A DNA stretch of 26,784 bases from an uncultured Collinsella sp. (GTDB lineage: Bacteria > Actinomycetota > Coriobacteriia > Coriobacteriales > Coriobacteriaceae). Positions 21,233 through 26,784 of the stretch are shown piece by piece (the first letter of the stretch is position 1; each line of letters starts with the position of its first letter). The stretch is taken from positions 1 through 26,784 of the forward strand of contig CABUBH010000028.1 in NCBI GenBank assembly GCA_902489775.1, given 5' to 3'. The position numbers and the translations under genes are program-made. The notes beneath the pieces are model-generated. The model had not been told where the DNA came from, searched no databases, and was given only the letters and a program-made list of their open reading frames with translations.

Positions 21233-22933
21233 CTATTCGCCGGTGGGCGGTTGCGGTGCGGACGAGTTTTGGGTCGAGCCCTCGCCACCATCTTGACGCG
21301 GCTTGCGGGAACGACGACGGCGACGGCGCTTCTGGCCCTGGTCGGCCGAACCCTCGCCACCACGATCTTCGCGCGACTCGCGTTCGTCGCGAGCAGCGCC
21401 GCGCGCGGCCTTGGCAGCCGCCCCTCCGCCATCTCCGGGGCGACGACGTGTGACCTTGACCTCGCCATCCGAGACCTGATCGGCCACGGAGGGCACCGAG
21501 GGCTTTTGCTGCGTGCCCGAGGAATGGCGACGACGCGGACGCGGGATGCGCTCGTCATCGTTGCGCTGCTTGCCACCCTTGTCGGCAGGCGTATCGGAAC
21601 CCGAACCACCCTTGGGAGCGGCACCGGCTTCGCGAGCGGCTGCGGCGCGGAAGGCGTCCTCACGCTCCTCGCTCGACAAATGGCGACGGCGACGGCGCGT
21701 GGGATTCATGCCACCGCCGCGGTTTTGCTGCTGGGGCTGCTGAGCCTCGCGCTCGCGGGGGGAATTCTTGCCTGCGGGAGCGGCCTCGCCGGCATCGCCC
21801 GAACCCGAGCGCTTGCGGCGACGACGTCCACCGGCAGCCTCCTCAGCCTCGGGCGCCTCGGCCTTGCCGCGACCCTTACCGCGGCCGCGACCCTCGCCCT
21901 GGCTCTGACCGGCACGGGTATCGGCGTCCGCATCGCGACGGCGGCGCTTGGGCATCGACGTGCCCGCCAGACGGTCGGCGCTCGACAGGCCATCGCCCAC
22001 GTCGACGCCGTTCTCGCGGTCGAGCTCCATAAGCGCCAGGCGCATCTCGGGCGACTCGATACGCTCGAGCACATCGCGCGTCACGCAGTCGGGGCGGCAG
22101 TTGCAGCCCTGCTCGGCGGCCTTCTTTTTGCAGCCCTCAGAGCAGGTCATGTCGGCCAGGTTGACCTTAAAGACTTTGCCGTTCTCCAGGCGCAACACCA
22201 GCTGCTCACGCGGCGTGTCGTACTCCTGGATACGCGCCTTGCCGAGCGGCGTATCGATGAGTGTCTTCTTTTTGGGCGCGCGGCTCTTAAAGTCCTTGTA
22301 CGCCTCGAACTCGTAGCGCAGGCAGCACATCAGGCGGCCGCAGACGCCGCTAATTTTGGACGAATTGAGCGGCAGGTCCTGCTCTTTTGCCATGCGGATC
22401 GAAACCGGCTCAAACTGTCCGCCAAAGCGCGTGCAGCAGAGCTCCTGACCGCACTGGGCATAGCCACCCACCAGGCGGGTCTCGTCACGCACGCCGATCT
22501 GGCGCATGTCGACGCGAATGTGCAGCGTCGAGGACAGGTCCTTGACGAGCTGACGGAAATCGACGCGCTCCTCGGCGGCAAAGTAGAACACAGCCTTCTC
22601 GCCGCCAAACAGGTACTCGACGCCGACCGGCTTCATCTCGAGGTCGAGCTCCTTGACCAGGCGGCGGAAGTCGACCATGGCCTCGTCACCCTGGATAGCC
22701 AGATCGTCGGCAAGCTGCAGGTCGATGTCGCTCGCTACGCGCAACACAGGCTTGAGCGGCTGACCGATCTCGTCTTGCGGCACCTCAAAGGGGTCGGCCG
22801 TGACCAGGCCGATCTCGGTTCCGCGCTCGGTGGAGCAGATGGCATAATCGGCCTCGAGGATATCCAGATCCTGTGGGTCGAACCACAGGTCGCGCGAGGC
22901 GTAGGTAAACTTAACGGGTACGACTAACGGCAT
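21233..22933 (-). CDS. ricT: PSP1/RicT-family protein with long basic tail
   Basis: A 566-residue protein. Residues 1-300 are the PSP1/RicT (YaaT) core: MPLVVPVKFTYASRDLWFDP, YFAAEERVDFRQLVKDLSSTL, GVRDETRLVGGYAQCGQELC, then SGVCGRLMCCLRYE. Cys161/166/167 and Cys198/203/204 fit the family's iron-sulfur ligands, and a further cluster is at 264-283. In Bacillus RicT joins RicA and RicF to guide RNase Y cuts and affects sporulation and competence. Residues about 328-566 are a disordered Arg/Lys/Gly-rich tail with RRRR clusters and RGRGKGRGK, absent from Bacillus RicT and likely RNA-binding. The start overlaps the holB stop by 10 bases; GGAAGG precedes it. Confidence 0.92.
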   Translation of the reverse strand: MPLVVPVKFTYASRDLWFDPQDLDILEADYAICSTERGTEIGLVTADPFEVPQDEIGQPLKPVLRVASDIDLQLADDLAIQGDEAMVDFRRLVKELDLEMKPVGVEYLFGGEKAVFYFAAEERVDFRQLVKDLSSTLHIRVDMRQIGVRDETRLVGGYAQCGQELCCTRFGGQFEPVSIRMAKEQDLPLNSSKISGVCGRLMCCLRYEFEAYKDFKSRAPKKKTLIDTPLGKARIQEYDTPREQLVLRLENGKVFKVNLADMTCSEGCKKKAAEQGCNCRPDCVTRDVLERIESPEMRLALMELDRENGVDVGDGLSSADRLAGTSMPKRRRRDADADTRAGQSQGEGRGRGKGRGKAEAPEAEEAAGGRRRRKRSGSGDAGEAAPAGKNSPREREAQQPQQQNRGGGMNPTRRRRRHLSSEEREDAFRAAAAREAGAAPKGGSGSDTPADKGGKQRNDDERIPRPRRRHSSGTQQKPSVPSVADQVSDGEVKVTRRRPGDGGGAAAKAARGAARDERESREDRGGEGSADQGQKRRRRRRSRKPRQDGGEGSTQNSSAPQPPTGE

Positions 22934-24051
22934 TTCAGTGCCTTCCTGATATCGAACAGCATGACCTCGATGGCCAGCTGGGGAGTAACGTTTCTGGCGA
23001 TGTTGCGCTCAGCGGAGGCAACCGCCTCGAGCGCCTGGGTGGCACCCGCAACATTCGTCGCCGCGGCAAGCCGCCCGATCGTGTCGCGCACGTCCTCGTT
23101 CACAACGTCTGCCGCCTCATCCTGAAGCGTCAGCAGCACATCGCGCATGAGCGTCCGCGCGCTCGCCAGCGCTTCCATGATACCCGAACGCTCGCGCGCG
23201 TTGAGTTCGCGCTTGTTGCGGTCCTCAAGCTGCTTCAATGCTCCACGCGACAGGTAGTCGGCATTTTGCTCGAGCACCTTTTCCTGCGTGGACTTGACCT
23301 CGGCGAGCGGCGCCTTGACGGCGACAATGAGCGACTTGGCGCGACTGAGCACATCGGCCTCGTCGGCGGCGATGAGCGAGTCGATGGTACGGACCATCTG
23401 GCGACGGGCGTCCTGGCGCTCGGCGCTCTTGAGGAACTCGATACCGCGCGTGGGGCTGCCCGCCACGGCAACGGCCATGCGGCAGCGCGCGGGATCTTGA
23501 CCGGTGGCGCGGCTCACGGCCTGCGCGGCCACAGCGGGCGACACCAGCCGAAACGGCACGCACTGGCAGCGGCTCACAATGGTGGGCAGCATCACGTCGG
23601 CCGAGGTGCCCAACAGGATGAACATGACGCCCTCGGGCGGTTCCTCGAGCGTTTTGAGCAGCGCGTTGGCGGTGTTGGCGCGCAACTGCTCGGCACGGTC
23701 GATGATGTAGACCTTTGCCTTGGCGCGGATGGGCGCCAAGGGCACGTCGTCGAGCAGCTCGCGGGTCTGCGCGATGAGGTAGCCCGTAGCGCTCTCGGGC
23801 GTGTAATAATGCACGTCGGGATGCGTATGACGGGCGACGCGCACGCAGCTGTCGCACGAGCCACAGCCGTCCTGCTCGCACAGGAATGCCTGGGCGAGCG
23901 CCCATGCGGCGTCGAGCTTACCGGCACCGGGCGCACCCAAGAACAGGTAGGCGTGCGATGCACGGCCGCTTGCGATGGCGTTGGTCAAAAAGTCGCGCAC
24001 GCGCTGTTGGGTGTCTAGCTTGGCCAGCAGGCTTGTCTGCGCGGGGGCCAT
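22924..24051 (-). CDS. holB: DNA polymerase III delta-prime subunit
   Basis: A 375-residue clamp-loader AAA+ protein. It has the P-loop FLGAPGAGKLD (GAPGAGK 39-45), a zinc site with Cys58, Cys63, Cys66 and Cys69, the Walker B-like VYIIDRAEQL, NALLKTLEEPPEGVMFIL and the TIVSRCQ sensor. It helps load the sliding clamp at the replication fork. An upstream start 30 codons earlier lies inside tmk and would add a basic segment unrelated to the family; ATG at 24051, two bases after the tmk stop, is preferred. Its 3' end overlaps ricT. The order tmk-holB-ricT is widely conserved in Gram-positive bacteria. Confidence 0.92.
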   Translation of the reverse strand: MAPAQTSLLAKLDTQQRVRDFLTNAIASGRASHAYLFLGAPGAGKLDAAWALAQAFLCEQDGCGSCDSCVRVARHTHPDVHYYTPESATGYLIAQTRELLDDVPLAPIRAKAKVYIIDRAEQLRANTANALLKTLEEPPEGVMFILLGTSADVMLPTIVSRCQCVPFRLVSPAVAAQAVSRATGQDPARCRMAVAVAGSPTRGIEFLKSAERQDARRQMVRTIDSLIAADEADVLSRAKSLIVAVKAPLAEVKSTQEKVLEQNADYLSRGALKQLEDRNKRELNARERSGIMEALASARTLMRDVLLTLQDEAADVVNEDVRDTIGRLAAATNVAGATQALEAVASAERNIARNVTPQLAIEVMLFDIRKALKCR

Positions 24052-24052
24052 G

Positions 24053-24736
24053 TTACTCAGCCTCCTGGGCAAGCGCGGCGGCGACGGCGCCTTGCGGAAT
24101 GTCGAGACCGTACGCGCGAATCTGCTCGACCGTCTTCTCAAAGACTTCCTCGACGGTCGCGGTCGCGTCGATGAGCTTTACGCGGTTTGGTTCCTCGGCG
24201 GCAATGGCGCAAAATCCCTGGTAGACGCGCTCTTGGAATGCCATGCCCTTGGCCTCCATGCGATCCGCCGCGCCACGGGCTGCCATGCGTAGCGCCGCCT
24301 GCTCGGGCGTGATGTGGTAGACGAGTGTGAGCGCCGGGTGCGTTCCCGCGACGGCCAGGCTGTTGGCATCGCGCACCATCTGGCGATCGAGGCCATCGGC
24401 AAATGCCTGGTAGCAGGTCGTGGAATCGTAGAAGCGATCGCACAGGACCACCTTGCCGGCCGCAAGGGCGGGGGCTATGACCTCGTGCACCAACTGGGCG
24501 CGCGCCGCCTCGTAGAGCAGCAACTCGCAGGTGTCTCCCATCGCCGTGTTGGCGGGGTCGAGCAGCAAAGCGCGAATCTTTTCGCTGATGGCGGTGCCGC
24601 CCGGCTCGCGCAGGCTCACAACCTGGTAGCCAGCGAGTTCGAGCGCGCGGGCAAGCAGGCGCGCCTGCGTGGACTTGCCGGCGCCGTCGACGCCCTCGAG
24701 CGTGATAAAGCTATGTTGAGCAGGCTCAAAAGCCAT
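24053..24736 (-). CDS. tmk: Thymidylate kinase
   Basis: A 227-residue dTMP kinase, making dTDP for DNA synthesis. It has the P-loop LEGVDGAGKST (13-23), the DRX-type base-binding LREPGGT (42-48), the DRFYDSTTCYQ block and an Arg-containing lid with AARGAADRMEAKG. Length is slightly above the usual 205-215 because of a C-terminal Ala/Glu-rich extension. ATG at 24736 follows GGAAGGGG with an 8-base spacer. It heads the operon with holB, ricT and comF. Confidence 0.95.
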   Translation of the reverse strand: MAFEPAQHSFITLEGVDGAGKSTQARLLARALELAGYQVVSLREPGGTAISEKIRALLLDPANTAMGDTCELLLYEAARAQLVHEVIAPALAAGKVVLCDRFYDSTTCYQAFADGLDRQMVRDANSLAVAGTHPALTLVYHITPEQAALRMAARGAADRMEAKGMAFQERVYQGFCAIAAEEPNRVKLIDATATVEEVFEKTVEQIRAYGLDIPQGAVAAALAQEAE

Positions 24737-24791
24737 GGGCGCAGCCCCTTCCTACAAGGCGCGTAAATGCAGATATACCAACCAAGCCATG

Positions 24792-24935
24792 ATACCCCAG
24801 CGTCCGGCGCGTCCCCAATGGCTAAAGGTGCCTTTCCAAAGTTGCGGTGAAATAGGGAGTGGTTACAGCCCTGAGGCCGCCAAACACTCCCTATTTCACC
24901 GCAACTTATGATGGGGAGTTTTGGACGCTGGGTAT
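24792..24935. repeat. Nested palindromic element between tmk and the zinc-ribbon gene
   Basis: Three nested complementary blocks are present. An outer pair is at 24792-24805 and 24923-24935 (13 bases, one bulged C). A middle pair is TCCCCA (24812-24817) and TGGGGA (24912-24917). The inner pair is a perfect 23-base inverted repeat at 24839-24861 and 24885-24907 around a 23-base loop. The whole could fold as a long hairpin or cruciform. There is no T-run at its end. It looks like an inserted repeat element or an intergenic dyad and overlaps the promoter of the next gene. Confidence 0.75.
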
Positions 24936-24938
24936 AAT
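24933..24938 (+). promoter_or_regulatory. -10 element of the zinc-ribbon gene
   Basis: TATAAT lies 38 bases before the ATG at 24976. No good -35 is visible at the right distance, and the upstream DNA is the palindromic element, whose right outer arm ends inside this hexamer. Confidence 0.6.
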
Positions 24939-24975
24939 CGTCGTATTGCATTGAAATGTGGCGAAAGGAGTGGCA

Positions 24976-25959
24976 ATGTCTCGGTATTGCGCCTCGTGCG
25001 GCAAGCTTCTTGCAGATGATGCCAAGTTCTGCACCTCGTGCGGTGCACCCGTTGAGCAAACAGCCGCGAGCGATAGCCAGCCCGCTTTTGAGCAGACCGG
25101 CTCCCTTGATACGCCGCAAGCCAAGGCGGACGACTCCCTCGCCTATAGCCCCGACCCCGCCGCAAGGACCGAGGCCGTCGAGACCACGCAGCGCATACCC
25201 GTCGCGAGCGGCTCGCCCCAACAGCAGCCGGCTCCCGCATACGCGCCCGCTTCGCCACAGACCCCCGCTTCCAAAAAGAGCGGCACCGGGCCGCTTATCG
25301 CCGTTATCGTTGTGCTGGTGGCGATCATCATCGCCCTGGTCATTTTCTTTGTGATCAAGCCTTTCGACAACGCCGGTACGCAGACGACCGCCGAGGTAGC
25401 TAAGCTGCACCATGACGTCGACGACGATGACCTAAAACCTCTCGGCGATCCCAACAGCCTGTACGACGATGATGACGATGACGACGAGGATGGCGGCGAA
25501 GCAACGCTCTCTGAGCAGAACCTCTACCGTCGCCTGAGCGAATACTACGACCTGCTCGAAGATCTCGACAGCCAGGTCCGTGGCTGCGCGCAGAACTTCA
25601 ACGGCAACTATCTGGAAGAGGATCGAACCACCCGTCAAAATCTCGCCGACGTCGCCGAGCGCACGGAGGACACCATCGAGCAGTATTACGACATCGTCGA
25701 GGACCTGGACGTCCCGACGAGCTCCAAAAACTACAGCTCCTGGAAGGACATCATCGCCCTGTACGACGACCTGGATCACCGCATTGACGCAATCTGTGAT
25801 GCCTGGGAGATCAGTCTGAAATACGCCAAGCCTGCGGACCACAAGAATGAGATCGTGGCGCCGCTGTCGCGCGACAACGTGGCGGGCACCAATGACAATA
25901 AGTACCGCCTAGACTTTGAGGAGCGTTATCCCGGCGCCAAGCCTGTCGAGGTGAACTAG
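24976..25959 (+). CDS. Zinc-ribbon membrane protein with acidic outer domain
   Basis: A 327-residue protein. Residues 3-24 are a zinc ribbon (YCASCGKLLADDAKFCTSCG; Cys5, 8, 19, 22). A Pro/Ala/Gln/Ser-rich linker follows to about 100, then one membrane helix at about 106-128. The outer part is acidic, with seven consecutive Asp at 164-170, and then helical with repeated YYDLLEDLDSQVRG and YYDIVEDLDV patterns. The inner zinc ribbon and outer helical part are reminiscent of membrane zinc-ribbon proteins common in Actinobacteria and Firmicutes, of unknown role. The frame opens six codons earlier with GTG; ATG at 24976 has AAAGGAG correctly placed. It is alone on the plus strand, with a terminator after it. 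Confidence 0.85.
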   Translation: MSRYCASCGKLLADDAKFCTSCGAPVEQTAASDSQPAFEQTGSLDTPQAKADDSLAYSPDPAARTEAVETTQRIPVASGSPQQQPAPAYAPASPQTPASKKSGTGPLIAVIVVLVAIIIALVIFFVIKPFDNAGTQTTAEVAKLHHDVDDDDLKPLGDPNSLYDDDDDDDEDGGEATLSEQNLYRRLSEYYDLLEDLDSQVRGCAQNFNGNYLEEDRTTRQNLADVAERTEDTIEQYYDIVEDLDVPTSSKNYSSWKDIIALYDDLDHRIDAICDAWEISLKYAKPADHKNEIVAPLSRDNVAGTNDNKYRLDFEERYPGAKPVEVN

Positions 25960-25977
25960 CGCTTTGTCGTTCCCGAG

Positions 25978-26035
25978 CCGGCAGTTAGGGACGTTCCTAA
26001 ACTGCCGGCAGAAAAAGAACGTCCCTAACTGCCGG
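25978..26035. repeat. Long palindrome after the zinc-ribbon gene
   Basis: Positions 25978-25996 and 26017-26035 are a perfect 19-base inverted repeat. The 20-base loop contains a third copy of the end sequence (CTGCCGGCAG), so the left arm can also pair with the loop (25977-25989 with 25997-26010). Two exclusive foldings are therefore possible. It lies beside, but apart from, the terminator and resembles a REP-type intergenic palindrome. Confidence 0.75.
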
Positions 26036-26038
26036 TCA

Positions 26039-26078
26039 AAAAAACGAGCGAGGATCGCGGGGTCCTCGCTCGTTTTTT
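26039..26078. terminator. Bidirectional terminator between convergent genes
   Basis: A perfect 16-base stem (26039-26054 with 26063-26078) carries AAAAAA on the left and TTTTTT on the right, with loop TCGCGGGG. It can stop transcription from the zinc-ribbon gene on the plus strand and from topA on the minus strand. Confidence 0.95.
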
Positions 26079-26100
26079 GGGCAATGTTTCGACTGCGCCG

Positions 26101-26784
26101 TTACTTGTCGGCGACCTTCTTGGCCGTCGTCTTCTTGGTGGTCGACTTCTTGGCAGTCGACTTTTTCGCCGTCGAAGTCTTCTTCGCAGCGGTCGTCTTC
26201 TTCGCCGTGCTCGCCTTGGTTGTGGTCTTGCGGCCGCGGGCGGGCTTCTTCTCCTTGGTCGGGCAGTCCATGTTCACGCAGATACGCCACGGGCCGCGCG
26301 CCGTGTTGACCACCACGATGGGAGCGCCGCACTCGGGACAGGTCTCGCCCGTCGCCTCGAGTTTTCCACGCGCCGGCAGTGGATAGCTCACGCCGCAATC
26401 GTCATAGTTGGTGCAGCGGATAAAGCGCTTGCCGCTCTTCTCGCTCTTGTGTGCGATCAGGTCGCCATGGCGTCCGGCCTCGGCACACACCTTGCACTCG
26501 CCCACCTTAAGGTCGGGCTCGTAGTTGGTGGGGCACGTGGGGTTCACGCAGATCTCGAAGGCCTTCTGGCGGAACGGCTGGCACTTAATGCGCGGCGCAC
26601 CGCACTCGGGGCACACGGCGGCCTCGCCCTCGAGCGGGCTTACCTTGACGCCACTCGGCACCGGATAGGTCACGTCGCAGTCGGGCCAGCCCATGCAGCC
26701 AATGAAGCTGCCGCGGGTCTTGGCGCTCGTCTTCATAACCAGGTCCTTGCCGCACTTGGGGCAGGCGCCCACGCGCGCATCGGC
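26101..26784 (-). CDS. topA: DNA topoisomerase I C-terminal zinc-ribbon region (partial)
   Basis: The frame runs off the right edge without a start, so only the last 227 residues are seen. They hold four zinc ribbons in a row (CPKC/CMGWPDC, CPEC/CVNPTC, CKVC/CTNYDDC, CPECG/CVNMDC) with the topoisomerase pattern GSFIGCMGWPDC...YPVP and RFIRCTNYDDC...YPLP. A tail of about 45 residues rich in Lys, Thr and Ala ends in KKVADK. This is the usual C-terminal DNA-binding part of type IA topoisomerases, which relax negative supercoils. The catalytic part lies beyond the window. The position beside tmk-holB fits a replication cluster. A GTG at 26772 is internal, not a start. Confidence 0.88.
   Translation of the reverse strand, partial: ADARVGACPKCGKDLVMKTSAKTRGSFIGCMGWPDCDVTYPVPSGVKVSPLEGEAAVCPECGAPRIKCQPFRQKAFEICVNPTCPTNYEPDLKVGECKVCAEAGRHGDLIAHKSEKSGKRFIRCTNYDDCGVSYPLPARGKLEATGETCPECGAPIVVVNTARGPWRICVNMDCPTKEKKPARGRKTTTKASTAKKTTAAKKTSTAKKSTAKKSTTKKTTAKKVADK

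Noticed and set aside
21224..22927. Plus-strand open frame of 567 codons opposite ricT
   Set aside because: Antisense to ricT; the apparent Ala/Leu/Arg-rich membrane-like protein is produced by the GC-rich reverse frame of the Arg-rich tail.

Overview
The window looks like chromosomal DNA of a GC-rich human-gut Coriobacteriia, most likely Collinsella or a close relative. This rests on base composition, strong Shine-Dalgarno sites, dense same-strand operons, the types of proteins present (long HPF, RicT with a basic tail, a zinc-ribbon TopA C-terminus, DegV, a ComF without other competence genes), and the lack of phage or conjugative genes. The genus is an inference. Nearly all genes are on the minus strand; only a flavodoxin-like gene and a zinc-ribbon membrane protein gene are on the plus strand.

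Region A (about 1-10,900) is a nearly complete N-acetylgalactosamine (Aga) catabolic locus. The minus-strand PTS operon agaF(IIA)-yajC-like-agaV(IIB)-agaW(IIC)-agaE(IID) would import and phosphorylate GalNAc. A GntR/HutC regulator follows, then agaS and nagA. Next to these, beyond a plus-strand flavodoxin gene, lies a second minus-strand group: an aldose-1-epimerase-like gene (lacX type), a tagatose-6-phosphate kinase gene (lacC) and a YhcH-family gene. The proposed flow is GalNAc -> GalNAc-6-P (PTS) -> GalN-6-P (NagA) -> tagatose-6-P (AgaS) -> tagatose-1,6-bisphosphate (LacC). The final aldolase is not in the window. Matching TGGT-N4-ACCA palindromes upstream of agaS and of the PTS operon are likely operators for the GntR protein. 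A 3' remnant of a second nagA lies between lacC and yhcH.

Region B (10,250-10,890) is a 630-base non-coding stretch rich in inverted and direct repeats, followed by the terminator of a membrane-anchored SurA/PpiC-like protein gene (10,889-11,974). Region C (12,101-15,420) is a tight operon: hydroxyacid dehydrogenase with a His/Cys-rich tail, a small two-helix membrane protein, a HEAT-repeat protein, and NAD-type isocitrate dehydrogenase. Region D (15,519-18,464) holds degV, hpf and a solute-binding lipoprotein gene with a perfect TATAAT promoter about 330 bases upstream and a long structured leader.

Region E (18,840-19,200) has no genes and carries two perfect hairpins and a candidate MITE of about 207 bases with 28-base inverted ends. 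Region F (19,203-24,736) is a minus-strand replication and housekeeping operon: tmk-holB-ricT-comF-unknown protein with a nuclease-like motif. The comF start lies behind a hairpin that buries its ribosome binding site. Region G (24,737-26,784) carries a nested palindromic element, a zinc-ribbon/transmembrane/acidic protein gene, a second long palindrome, a bidirectional terminator, and the C-terminal end of a type IA topoisomerase gene that runs off the window.

No CRISPR array, tRNA, rRNA, complete insertion sequence or defence island was seen. I did not find a clearly new multi-gene system. The less expected items are the metal-binding tail on the dehydrogenase, the YajC-like gene inside the GalNAc PTS operon, the acidic insert in IID, the nagA scar, and the three large palindromic elements.
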